From JAJFJD01 sp965228695 (lineage in GTDB: Bacteria > Pseudomonadota > Alphaproteobacteria > UBA8366), in assembly GCA_965228695.1 (NCBI GenBank), contig CBDDIB010000002.1:2480001-2544000 (forward strand): a DNA stretch of 64,000 nt. The letters run 5' to 3'. A program made the translations under genes and the position numbers. Under the pieces are notes generated by a model, which worked only from the letters and a program-made list of their open reading frames with translations, was not told the DNA's origin and did no database searches. Below are positions 16,892 through 25,607 of the stretch, piece after piece (the stretch's first letter is position 1; the number at the start of each line of letters is the position of its first letter).

Positions 16892-17083
16892 ATGAGAACG
16901 ATCATGCCAATTATGTTTGCAGCGATTATCGCCCTCGGCGTTCCCAACGCAGTGGCAACGGTCCAAACAACCCCAATTATTGGACAAGAAGAAGCGGAGC
17001 ATGGCGGCGGTTGCCGGAAGAGTTCGCCGCCGGGGATGTGCTGCCATATGGAAACCAGGACCGGCACAGTGCACTGCCATTAG
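16892..17083 (+). CDS. Small exported Cys/His-rich peptide
   Basis: A 63-aa protein beginning with a signal peptide (MRTIMPIMFAAIIALGVPNAVA). The mature region of about 40 residues ends in a compact Cys/His cluster (GCRK, GMCCHME, VHCH) that could bind a metal or form disulfides. GGAAGG five bases before ATG 16892 supports this start over the ATG at 16865. The family is unknown, and toxin, metal-binding or bacteriocin-like roles are all open. Confidence 0.6.
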   Translation: MRTIMPIMFAAIIALGVPNAVATVQTTPIIGQEEAEHGGGCRKSSPPGMCCHMETRTGTVHCH

Positions 17084-17206
17084 CTAGGTTTAAACGGCGG
17101 TCGTTCATCACGTACGGCCGGCGCGTCTATCGCTAGGGTCTCTCCTTGAAGTGCGGTATAACCAGCCCCTTTACGTTGCTGATCGAGAACCGCAGAGAGA
17201 CCGGCT

Positions 17207-18151
17207 TTGTACTATGCGAAACTGTCAACCGAGCTTGAGACGCTTTTTGGCGCGACGGTCACGGTTGGTGTCGAGAGCATCGCCATCGGCGATAGGATAT
17301 ACCCCATCATTGATGATGTGATCATACTGACCGATAGTGATGCTGCGGAGCCCGGGAAAAAACAGGTAATCGACTCTTTTGGACGAGAGTGGGAGAGCTT
17401 TTCCGACCGCAAACCCGAACACGAGAAGGAGTTCGATGACTACTTCGATCTCATTGACCTTCGAGCGCTCGAAGGCAAAATCTGTGCGGATTTTGGATGC
17501 GGTATGGGGCGGTGGTCCCAAATTCTCTTAGAGCAGGTCGAGCTCCAGACTCTTGTCGCGGTGGACTACTCGGACGCGATCTTTGTTGCCCGCGCCAACC
17601 TTCGCAATCAACAAAACATCATCTTCATCAAGGCTGACCTCGAAACGATATCGTTTGAGGCAGATGTCTTCGACTTCTCGTATTGTCTTGGTGTCCTCCA
17701 TCATATTCCCAATGGAATAGAAACAGCGGCCAAGAACATCGCGAGCTGTTCGAAGGAGCACCTCTGCTATCTCTACTACGACTTTGAAAATCGTGGTGTT
17801 GCATTTAGGACGCTCTTTAAGCTCGCCAATCTCATTCGGTTAGTAACAGCTCGGATACGGTCAGAGGGGCTGCGGGTTGCACTGTCACACATATTGACGA
17901 TCTTCGCGTATTACCCGTTTGTGTTGGTTGCCGGTCTCGCAAAGCGGCTCGGTCTCGATAACTCGGCAATCCCTCTGTTCTACTATGCCGGCTACAGCTA
18001 CGAGCGCATCCGCCAAGACGCCTACGATCGATTCTTCACACCGGTCGAGCTTCGGTTCAGCAGGCAGCGGATCAACGACATATTTAGGCGCCTCTATTCA
18101 AGCGTGACGATCTCGGAGAATCTGCCGTACTGGCATTTTCTCTGTCGTTGA
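17207..18151 (+). CDS. Class I SAM-dependent methyltransferase
   Basis: This 314-aa protein has about 85 N-terminal residues resembling the small Trm112-like region often found in such enzymes (YPIIDDVIIL). The Rossmann methyltransferase core follows: motif I ADFGCGMGRW near residue 93, VAVDYS for motif II, and DFSYCLGVLHHI for motif IV-V. The C-terminal third carries a hydrophobic region (ILTIFAYYPFVLVAGL) suggesting membrane association. The substrate is unknown; lipid or small-metabolite methylation is plausible. The start is TTG. It converges with the serine recombinase, with three bases between the two stop codons. Confidence 0.78.
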   Translation: MYYAKLSTELETLFGATVTVGVESIAIGDRIYPIIDDVIILTDSDAAEPGKKQVIDSFGREWESFSDRKPEHEKEFDDYFDLIDLRALEGKICADFGCGMGRWSQILLEQVELQTLVAVDYSDAIFVARANLRNQQNIIFIKADLETISFEADVFDFSYCLGVLHHIPNGIETAAKNIASCSKEHLCYLYYDFENRGVAFRTLFKLANLIRLVTARIRSEGLRVALSHILTIFAYYPFVLVAGLAKRLGLDNSAIPLFYYAGYSYERIRQDAYDRFFTPVELRFSRQRINDIFRRLYSSVTISENLPYWHFLCR

Positions 18152-18154
18152 GGG

Positions 18155-19759
18155 TTACTGTGCCTGCGTAAATTCGATCGCTTTCCGCACCCAACGATTG
18201 CGCGGCATCTTCTGGCGACCGTATGCGGCCATTGCGTAGAGTGGTTGGAGATTGTTGCAACGGTACCGGTCAATCTTTGGCTGATATTCGTTAAAGATGC
18301 GAAACGCCACGCCGGAAATCACCCCCTTGGGGAGCAGGTAGTAATCGATGACCTCGCTGCAGTCCGCATCGACCCGTGCGATCACCCGCAGGTGATAGTC
18401 GAAGCGGTGTGCCAATCGTACCTCCCAATAGTCCTTCATGGTCTCTCCCGTGATGCATCGCGCTGCCATGAACAGGATTCTTGTGTCACCGTTAATGATG
18501 ATCGACTTGTTGCCGGGACACATCTCGACCGGCTTGCCTCGACGACGAATCTCGCGAACGGCTGTTTTGGCAGTGTCCATTCGGATCTCGTGCAGCGTGC
18601 GATGGCTGACCGGGTTCCAGTAGTGTTTGCTTGGCACGTACCCAATGAGTTCATACGCGCGAAGGAGACCACCAAATCGCTTGTCGTAGATCTGGACGCA
18701 GGGGATGCGTTTATCTGCGAGAATGAGCAATCTCGTGAGCCGTTTTTTCTCGTTGAGAAGTCTCCTTAGCCCGTCGAGCAATTGCTCATCGGTCTGAGGT
18801 GGAAAACGCTTTTCAACCACACGCTGCGCGCGTTCGAACAACTCTTTGCTGACGATCGGTTTGCAGACGCCCTCAACCCGAATCCATTCTTCGGGTGAAT
18901 TGGCGCCACGACCGGTGCCGAGCTTGATGGATTCCTTATTCCAAACACGGTTTCCGATGTAAATTTCGTTTTCGAGCAGCCTGCCCAGCATATTGGTTCC
19001 CCAGCGTCTTTTTTGGGCCGCTGGCCAATTGCTCTTTTTGAGACGCCGGGAAATTTCGCTAAGGGTTTTCCCGGACGCGCGGGTCTTGAAAATCCAACGA
19101 ACAAGGCGGATCTCATCTTGTGGACCGGGAACCAGCATGGTCCTATCGAGTCCCAGTGATTTTCGATCCCCTAATTCCAATACGTTTTTCGGTGTGCCAT
19201 CGGGACTCACGATTCTCCGCCGCAATCCGAAATTCGCGGGTCCGTTTGAATGGAAGCCCGCTTCTACCGTTCGTTTTTGACCTCGATACACGCGGTTTGA
19301 GAGATCGCGACTGTATTCTGCCGCCATGAGTCGCTTCATGCCTTTAACGAGCGTCGAAATGGGGCTTCCGTCATTTTCGAAATGTTCGCCGCAGTACTCG
19401 ACACGGATGCCCGCTTGGCGGCAGAGAAATTCGTAGTGCGCGCTCTCGTCGGTGTCCTGGAACCGTCCCCACCTGCTTACGTCGTACACAAGGATGACCG
19501 AGAAGTCCGCGCTACCATCGACAACATCCTTGAGCAGCTGTTGCAGGCCCATACGCTGCCGAAGATGAAGACCACTCTTACCTTCATCGGTGTATGTACG
19601 AACGATTTCGATTTCTCGGCTCTCCGCGAAAATCCGTAGCGCGAGAATCTGGTTTTGGATGGCGTATCGTTGGTGTTCGGTTGAAACCCGGACGTATTGA
19701 GCGGCATGGATGGCGTCGAATTTAACAGCCCTCGTATCGTCCAGTTGCATCGACTCCAT
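18155..19759 (-). CDS. Large serine recombinase (resolvase/invertase family)
   Basis: This 534-aa protein has an N-terminal resolvase catalytic domain beginning YVRVSTEHQ, with the nucleophile at S26 and the Arg residues of LVYDVSRWGRF further on. A DUF4368/recombinase-type domain covers about residues 190-330, with KTLSEISRRLKKSNWP and GRLLENEIYIGNRVWN. The C-terminal 200 residues are not the usual zinc ribbon plus coiled coil; they contain few Cys and look like a separate domain. Large serine recombinases integrate or excise elements at specific sites. I could not identify its attachment sites. Confidence 0.88.
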   Translation of the reverse strand: MESMQLDDTRAVKFDAIHAAQYVRVSTEHQRYAIQNQILALRIFAESREIEIVRTYTDEGKSGLHLRQRMGLQQLLKDVVDGSADFSVILVYDVSRWGRFQDTDESAHYEFLCRQAGIRVEYCGEHFENDGSPISTLVKGMKRLMAAEYSRDLSNRVYRGQKRTVEAGFHSNGPANFGLRRRIVSPDGTPKNVLELGDRKSLGLDRTMLVPGPQDEIRLVRWIFKTRASGKTLSEISRRLKKSNWPAAQKRRWGTNMLGRLLENEIYIGNRVWNKESIKLGTGRGANSPEEWIRVEGVCKPIVSKELFERAQRVVEKRFPPQTDEQLLDGLRRLLNEKKRLTRLLILADKRIPCVQIYDKRFGGLLRAYELIGYVPSKHYWNPVSHRTLHEIRMDTAKTAVREIRRRGKPVEMCPGNKSIIINGDTRILFMAARCITGETMKDYWEVRLAHRFDYHLRVIARVDADCSEVIDYYLLPKGVISGVAFRIFNEYQPKIDRYRCNNLQPLYAMAAYGRQKMPRNRWVRKAIEFTQAQ

Positions 19760-20040
19760 TCCTTGCCATTCCGTGTATCAAAAGCGGTAACGTACAATTA
19801 TAAATTACAGCCTAGAAACGGTAGCGGGGACGCAATAGGGGCACAAGGCGCATGGGGGCGGTGAAATGTTGAAGGGAGAGCGGAGATCGCTACTTGTTCA
19901 AGAGTTCCCGATACACTGCGATCGCCGAAGCAAACGCAGCGACCAATTTTCAACCCCAGCTTGGTCTTACTTTACTTTGACCACGACTCGCTATTGTATG
20001 TCCTTGGCCTCGCGAATTTTTCTTAAAGGGGAGACAGACG

Positions 20041-20526
20041 TTGGCGCGGATTCTCGTGGTTGTGTTTTCCACTACAATGCTGGTCTTTCTTGGCGCTTGC
20101 TCCGCCCCGTTACAAGTCGACCGCATGACGGATCAATCCCTTGCGGCCGAACCAAAAACCTTAGCGCTCCTCACTCGCACTGCATATGACGCAGACGTGC
20201 GACGCTACTTGTCGAGAAGGGGTTTCAAAGTGAAACGATACGTGGCGCGCAAGAAGATCGAGGAGGAGGTCTCATCTACTCGGAAAGAAATATTCAAGGA
20301 AGCGGAATCCAAGTACGGACTTTCAGTTTACCCGGGCAGCCAGGTTGATTATTGCGTCGTGAGTGACGGCCGTCAGCTTGGTAGGGCGGTATTTGAGGTC
20401 TCTGACTTAACGACAAACGAGGTGATACTTTTCGTTGAGGCTGGCGGTTGGACTTCGCCCTGCGCATACCATCAGGATATTGTCTGGGACAAGCTCGCTA
20501 GCGCGCTTGCGAAAGAATGGAAATAG
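20041..20526 (+). CDS. Small lipoprotein of unknown function
   Basis: This 161-aa protein starts at TTG after GGGGAG. It has the lipoprotein signal MARILVVVFSTTMLVFLGAC with lipobox LGAC. The mature part includes a basic coiled segment (RRYLSRRGFKVKRYVARKKIEEEV) and a beta-rich end. No family is recognised. It stands alone between the serine recombinase and DUF3768, oriented opposite to both. Confidence 0.6.
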   Translation: MARILVVVFSTTMLVFLGACSAPLQVDRMTDQSLAAEPKTLALLTRTAYDADVRRYLSRRGFKVKRYVARKKIEEEVSSTRKEIFKEAESKYGLSVYPGSQVDYCVVSDGRQLGRAVFEVSDLTTNEVILFVEAGGWTSPCAYHQDIVWDKLASALAKEWK

Positions 20527-20620
20527 CGAATGTATCTAGTCGGATATGTGATGCGTTCTGCGGAAAGTTGAGCAATGGCTATTCACTCGTGCATTGACGT
20601 CAAATGGAGTCCTGTCAAAG

Positions 20621-20643
20621 AAAAGCCCTCGGAACGAGGGCTT
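20621..20643 (-). terminator. Terminator of the DUF3768 gene
   Basis: AAGCCCTCG/CGAGGGCTT forms a 9-bp stem that overlaps the stop codon. On the minus strand it is followed by TTTTCTTT, a typical rho-independent terminator. Confidence 0.8.
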
Positions 20644-20974
20644 AGTAGTCTGCCGCAAGCATGAGGGTGAGTACCCGCGTGGTCACCGCTGGGTTCGATG
20701 GATCTTCGGAACCATGCCTTAGCGTCTTGTCGTAATAGTCGATCTTCCAGAAGAACGTCTCGCCGTCGAGTGTGAAGGAGCCGAAATCGTGCTCTTCGTA
20801 GGGATCGTTGTCGTTGGTAAATTCGGTGAAGGTTTGCGTGCAACGAAGCGCGGCGGCAACCGTTTCGACCGGAAGCGCACTCACGCTGGCCGTCATCATG
20901 ACGTTTCCACCGAAGAAAGTTGCGCGAAAGGCATCATTGAGTTCCCTGATGCGCCGAGCTCTATCCACGCTCAT
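20642..20974 (-). CDS. DUF3768 domain protein
   Basis: The 110-aa protein covers the whole DUF3768 domain: IRELNDAFR at the N-terminus, the block FTNDNDPYEEHDFGSF near residue 52, then WKIDYYD and the C-terminal TRVLTLMLA. This domain is common on alphaproteobacterial plasmids and integrative elements and has no known function. Its presence supports a plasmid-like ancestry for this part of the nested segment. Confidence 0.9.
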   Translation of the reverse strand: MSVDRARRIRELNDAFRATFFGGNVMMTASVSALPVETVAAALRCTQTFTEFTNDNDPYEEHDFGSFTLDGETFFWKIDYYDKTLRHGSEDPSNPAVTTRVLTLMLAADY

Positions 20975-21140
20975 AGCGGCCCTACCTGGACAAGGGCGAT
21001 AGGGATAGTTTTGGAAAGAACCATTGGTTTCTCCTCTCTAACGGTTCCCGATGATTCGGGAAGCGCAGGGAGCGGAGAAACGACTTCATTGTATCAAATT
21101 ATTGTCCCGAGCCGGCAGCCGGAGTGATACGGCGGCGCCC

Positions 21141-22322
21141 TTAAAGATCGTCCACTTGGAGGGTCGTTGCGCTAAAGGGTCGCGAGGGTGCTCCGTCGAT
21201 CATGAGCCGCAGGTAAATCTCGTGGTTGGGGAGCGCAACGAGATCTTCTGCACCAAAGTCAGGGGCGAATTCCCGTTCCAGATGCGGCGCATCCTTTCCA
21301 CCCAGGCGAAACGAGATCAATGTTCCGGCGTTGCCGAGAACGGCATACCGAACATCCGGTTCGATCTGGTCGAGATACTGGTGCGCAAGCACCGTGCCCA
21401 CCTGGTACTTCCTCAGTTCGGCGAGCATGTTGGCAACCGCGAGCGTGGTGAAATTCTGGAATTCATCGACGTACAGGAGGAACGGGAGCCGGGCAGCCTC
21501 AGGGGTATCAGCACGGCTAAACGCAGCGAGCCCGAGCGTGGTGACCAAGAGGCCGCCCAAGAGATTTGAGGAGTCCTCCCCGATACGACCCTTGGCGAGG
21601 TTAATGATGAGCGTCTTTTTGCTGTCCATGATGTCGCGAAACCGCAGTTCTCTCTCCGGCTTTGTGAGGAATTGCTTCAGACGTGGGTCGGCAAGAAAGG
21701 CGCCAACCCTATTTTGTATTGGCGCGATGCTGTCCTGGCGGTACCGAGGTGAATAGCCGCGGTATTCCTCCTTCCAGAATTCTCGCACCTGATCATTCAA
21801 ACAGTGGGCGATAACCTCCTGGCGGAACGCCTTGGCGGTGTGGAGCGTGAGTATGTCGGAGAGCTGAGCAGTCGGGTAGTCGAGGAGGGCAAGGAGCGCG
21901 TACCTGAGGAGGTGCTCCATCCGCACGCCCCAGGCGTCGGGCCACATTTTCTTCATTACCTCAAGCATTCCTGAGGCGGCCAGTGGCCGGCGGCCGCGCT
22001 GCACGTGGCGAAGTGGATTGTATCCATAGGGTTGGTCGGGATCGGCGACATCGATGTATATGACGTCGTCCCGAGAAGAGGCTAACGCTGCCGCGTGAAC
22101 GCGGTCAGCGAGATCGCCATGGGGGTCGATAAGGGCAAAGCCGCATTTACGGTCGAGGTCTTGACGGATCAGCGTTTCAAGGAGCGTTGACTTTCCGGTT
22201 CCCGTCTTCCCGATGACATACATGTGCGACAGGCGATCGGCATCCCTAATGCCGAATGTCCGATACGGCTGCCGGACGTTGGTTCTCGCGAAATAGGTGA
22301 CGTTATGGGCATGGGGTTCCAT
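21141..22322 (-). CDS. TraD/VirD4-like coupling-type ATPase (soluble form)
   Basis: This 393-aa P-loop ATPase has the Walker A motif GKTGTGKST near residue 40, Walker B LLYVDEFQNF near residue 285, and the downstream AHQYLDQI segment typical of TraG/TraD and DUF87-type DNA translocases. There is no transmembrane N-terminus, so it is not a standard coupling protein and may act as a cytoplasmic DNA pump or conjugation accessory. It is transcribed divergently from the ParB-like gene. A second, membrane-anchored ATPase of the same superfamily lies at 41474-43642. No relaxase accompanies either. Confidence 0.85.
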   Translation of the reverse strand: MEPHAHNVTYFARTNVRQPYRTFGIRDADRLSHMYVIGKTGTGKSTLLETLIRQDLDRKCGFALIDPHGDLADRVHAAALASSRDDVIYIDVADPDQPYGYNPLRHVQRGRRPLAASGMLEVMKKMWPDAWGVRMEHLLRYALLALLDYPTAQLSDILTLHTAKAFRQEVIAHCLNDQVREFWKEEYRGYSPRYRQDSIAPIQNRVGAFLADPRLKQFLTKPERELRFRDIMDSKKTLIINLAKGRIGEDSSNLLGGLLVTTLGLAAFSRADTPEAARLPFLLYVDEFQNFTTLAVANMLAELRKYQVGTVLAHQYLDQIEPDVRYAVLGNAGTLISFRLGGKDAPHLEREFAPDFGAEDLVALPNHEIYLRLMIDGAPSRPFSATTLQVDDL

Positions 22323-22359
22323 GCGTTCATTTTAGGTGACGCACTGGCAGCTGCGTAGG

Positions 22360-22431
22360 CGTGAGAATGTCCGGTTTCTCTGCGCTCGGCCGCGGCGCCG
22401 CCGAATGTATCCGAATGCGCGCATTCTCACG
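22360..22431. promoter_or_regulatory. Divergent control region with a 10-bp inverted repeat
   Basis: CGTGAGAATG (22360-22369) and CATTCTCACG (22422-22431) are perfect inverted copies 52 bases apart, between the divergent TraD-like and ParB-like genes. A GC-rich palindromic core (GCGGCGCCGC) lies between them. The arrangement suggests operators shared by both genes, perhaps bound by the ParB-like protein. Confidence 0.45.
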
Positions 22432-22525
22432 TCTACCGCGCCTTGTTTCAGCACGGGACAATGGTCGCGGAAGCTCACTCGAGCTCCGTTCTTTCCACAA
22501 ATCCAAACTGAAAGGAGTGTTCGCC

Positions 22526-24376
22526 ATGGGCGATTCACTTTCCATGATCCCGTTGTCGGCTCTGAAGCCGTCAAAGCGAAATATTCGTAAGACCAACCGT
22601 ACGAGCGACATCAAGTCGCTGGCGGCGAGTATCGAGTCGCACGGACTTCTGCAAAACCTCACCGTTCGGCAAGTCGCAGGCGACGACCAGGAAACCTTCG
22701 AAGTTATTGCAGGCGGCCGTCGCCTCGCCGCGATGAAGCTGCTTGCCAGGCGGAAGCGGATCGATAAGGAGCTACCCATCCCATGCCTGGTACTTGGAGA
22801 TGATGACGCTACCGACAGTGAGCTTTCGCTTGCCGAGAACTTTTTTCGTGTCCCGGTCCATCCAGCGGACCAGTTCGACGCCTTTTCGAAGCTGCAAGCG
22901 GAAGGCCTCTCGGCCGACGATATCGCCGCTCGTTTCGGCGTCGGTACACTGTTTGTGCTGCAGCGTCTCAAGCTTGCGGCAGTCAGTCCCCGGCTCATGA
23001 AAGCCTATCGAAAAGACGACATGACCCTCGATCAACTGACTGCCTTTGCGATCTCTGATGACCGCAATGCGCAGGAGCGGGTCTGGGCCGATGATCCGCG
23101 AAAAGAGCGGCCGGCACATGCCATACGGCGTGAGCTGACACGGTCACTCGTCGATGCGGACGACCGCAGGGCTCGCTTCGTCGGCAAAGAAGCATACGAG
23201 ACCGCCGGCGGTGTGATCCTCCGGGATCTCTTCGATACCGAGCACGGGGGGTACTTTGCCGATGTCGGACTTCTCGATGACCTAGCTTCGAAGAAGCTTG
23301 CCAAGGCTGCCTCGACCATCCAATCGGAAGGATGGCAGTGGGTCGAATCGCGCCCCGAGATGGACTACGGCTACCTGGCGGAGTTCGGTAGACACCAACC
23401 CGAGATCGAAGAGCTATCGGACGACGAGAACCAGCGTCTTAGCAAACTCAGTTCGCAATATGACGAACTGGTTTCTAAACTCCGCGAGGATGCGGTTGAA
23501 GAAGCCATGGAAAAGCTAAGCGCACTCGAGGCCGAGATCAACACGTTGTCCGAGCCACGAGAGAAATGGAGTGACGACATAAAAAAGGACTGTGGTGCGT
23601 TCGTTGCCATTGACTATGAGGGCGATCTCGTTGTCGTGCGAGGACTCCTATCGCGAAATCAAACCGTGGCTGAAAAGTCGATAGAAAAGAAGCCAAAGCG
23701 GAGCGGAAACGGTGGCATTCCGGATGCCCTTCGCGAAACGCTTTCAGCTCACCGCACCATGGCTGTCCGCGTCGAACTCGGCCGGAAGCCGGAGATCGCG
23801 TTTGCCGCGCTCGTCTATACGCTTGTGCTCAGAACTTTCTATGACCCAGCACACGAAGCGTGCGTCGATATTGCTCCGGCAAGCACTTCGTTCGGACAGC
23901 AAGACGCAGATCTCGGGGAAAGTTTGGCGGCCAAGGCATTTGCCGACGATCGAGCTTTGTTCTTTAAACTGCTCCCGGACGTCGAAGATCTCTGGGAATG
24001 GCTCAATCGTCGAAGCCACGAGGACAATATGGCCCTCCTAGCCCATTGCACCGCAGGAAGCGTAAACGGCCTCTGGCGCCGAAGCGATGCTCGTGAGAGT
24101 GATCGGTTGAGACAGGCTGACACGCTTGCGGCAGCACTTGAGCTTGATATGGGTGCCTGGTGGCAGCCCACGCGGGTTTCCTACTTCAATCAGGTGACGA
24201 AGGACGGCATCCTGAGTGCTGTTACCGAAGGCATATCGAAACAGGCTGCCGAAAACATCGCGACCCTAAAGAAGGGTCAGATGGCGCAGCGTGCCGAAGA
24301 GTTGCTCAAAGAAACGGGCTGGTTGCCAGAACCTCTCTGCACCAAAGCGTCAGGTATAGGTGAGGCGGCAGAATAG
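22526..24376 (+). CDS. ParB/RepB/Spo0J-like DNA-binding protein
   Basis: This 616-aa protein has an N-terminal ParB domain: MIPLSALKPSKRNIRKT, the AGGRRLAAMKLL (GGRR, CTP-binding) box near residue 66, and LAENFFRVPVHPADQF. A KorB/HTH region follows (AEGLSADDIAARFGVG). A coiled-coil stretch lies near 290-340 and a long C-terminal extension follows. ParB-like proteins of this size are typical of large alphaproteobacterial plasmids. No ParA partner is nearby. The ATG at 22526 is chosen for its GGAG site six to nine bases upstream; the frame stays open back to 22361. Confidence 0.87.
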   Translation: MGDSLSMIPLSALKPSKRNIRKTNRTSDIKSLAASIESHGLLQNLTVRQVAGDDQETFEVIAGGRRLAAMKLLARRKRIDKELPIPCLVLGDDDATDSELSLAENFFRVPVHPADQFDAFSKLQAEGLSADDIAARFGVGTLFVLQRLKLAAVSPRLMKAYRKDDMTLDQLTAFAISDDRNAQERVWADDPRKERPAHAIRRELTRSLVDADDRRARFVGKEAYETAGGVILRDLFDTEHGGYFADVGLLDDLASKKLAKAASTIQSEGWQWVESRPEMDYGYLAEFGRHQPEIEELSDDENQRLSKLSSQYDELVSKLREDAVEEAMEKLSALEAEINTLSEPREKWSDDIKKDCGAFVAIDYEGDLVVVRGLLSRNQTVAEKSIEKKPKRSGNGGIPDALRETLSAHRTMAVRVELGRKPEIAFAALVYTLVLRTFYDPAHEACVDIAPASTSFGQQDADLGESLAAKAFADDRALFFKLLPDVEDLWEWLNRRSHEDNMALLAHCTAGSVNGLWRRSDARESDRLRQADTLAAALELDMGAWWQPTRVSYFNQVTKDGILSAVTEGISKQAAENIATLKKGQMAQRAEELLKETGWLPEPLCTKASGIGEAAE

Positions 24377-24398
24377 ATGACGCGATACACATTTCCTT

Positions 24399-24426
24399 CG
24401 GGGCCGACGATCGGCCCCGTTTTTCT
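24399..24426 (+). terminator. Rho-independent terminator after the ParB-like gene
   Basis: CGGGGCCGA/TCGGCCCCG is a perfect 9-bp stem with loop CGA, followed by TTTTTC. It sits 23 bases after the stop codon. Confidence 0.9.
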
Positions 24427-24626
24427 ATTTTTCTAGGTTACCAACGCGGATCGCGGCGCTCATCGAAGTTCGCCGATTTTATTGCTATTGTGGACCTGGC
24501 GCCGAAACTGATCCTGACCAAGTTCGGTGACTATCAGGTGCGCACCAGCATGGTGCAGTTGATTGGACGCGCGCGTTGGAGCGCGCGAAGTAGGTGATGC
24601 GGTTGTCGCGGTTGATTTCCACCTTG

Positions 24627-25607
24627 TCATTGTATGTATCTGCCGTCGCCTGGATATGGGGCGCGATATGCCGGATCGGCATCGGCCGGGTCCTGATTGC
24701 TTGAACCAATCTCGTCTTCTGGGCGCGGTAGGACCTCCTGATACGAAAGGAAGCGGAAGTGCGCTTTCTTCGCGTGCTTGTGCTGGATGGAAATGTAGTG
24801 GCGTCTCGTGGTCTCGGGTTTCGAGTGCCCAAGTAGCCGCGCGACGTAATCGATCGGACAGCCGTTTGCTAAGAGCGTGGTCGCGTAGGTGTGACGGAGG
24901 GTGTGGGGCGTCACGCGTTTCCTGATACCGGTCGAGCGAAAGACGTTTCTGAAATGCTCCTCCATTCGATCGAGGGAGATCGCGCGTGGAATTTGGGGCG
25001 AGAATTTTGGGTTCGTCGCAAAGAGCGCCGGACAGGTATCGGTTCTCATCTTGAGATACGCGTCGATCCAATGCCGCGCTCGCGCGTTGAGATAGATCTT
25101 TCGCTGCTTCTTGCCCTTCCCGATGATCGTTATCTCATCGCCAACAATTTCCTCGATGCGGAGGTTGAGGGCCTCAGTCGGCCTAAGGCCCGTGTTGATC
25201 ATGACCTCGATGTATGTCCTAAGTCGCATCCCATCGAGGCTCTCGGTGTCGATAAGCGAGAAGATGATTTCCAGTTCGTCTGGTTCGAGGTATTCGACGT
25301 ACTCGGGTGCCTTGACGCGCGGAATGGCGATGTCAAAGCGATAGCACTCGATCCCTTTCTCTTTCTGGAGCCAGGACAAGAACGCCTTTATCGCCCAAAG
25401 GATGTTCGCGATGCTCGCGTCTGATACGTTTCGTTCGCGAAGCTCAAGGAGCCAATCGTTGATGCAGTCGCGGGTGATGTCCTCGACGCTCGTAATGTGC
25501 TTTTCGGCGCAAAACTGCCGGAGCTTCTTCCGGTAGCCCTTCACTGTTTGGGGCGAACGGCCCCGCCGCGTGAAATAGCGGCAAAATGCTTCAATGTGTT
25601 CTTCCAT
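24627..25607 (-). CDS. XerC/XerD-like tyrosine recombinase/integrase
   Basis: This 326-aa integrase is full length. It has a SAM-like core-binding N-terminal domain (about 1-95) and a catalytic domain with R in TGLRPTEAL, H-x-x-R as HTLRHTYATTLL, the second His in LLGHSKPETT, and the Tyr nucleophile in RRHYI. Unlike the short recombinases at the edges of the nested segment, it retains the canonical H-x-x-R. It lies between the ParB-like gene and a long non-coding stretch, and may once have been the integrase of an element captured here. Confidence 0.9.
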   Translation of the reverse strand: MEEHIEAFCRYFTRRGRSPQTVKGYRKKLRQFCAEKHITSVEDITRDCINDWLLELRERNVSDASIANILWAIKAFLSWLQKEKGIECYRFDIAIPRVKAPEYVEYLEPDELEIIFSLIDTESLDGMRLRTYIEVMINTGLRPTEALNLRIEEIVGDEITIIGKGKKQRKIYLNARARHWIDAYLKMRTDTCPALFATNPKFSPQIPRAISLDRMEEHFRNVFRSTGIRKRVTPHTLRHTYATTLLANGCPIDYVARLLGHSKPETTRRHYISIQHKHAKKAHFRFLSYQEVLPRPEDEIGSSNQDPADADPAYRAPYPGDGRYIQ

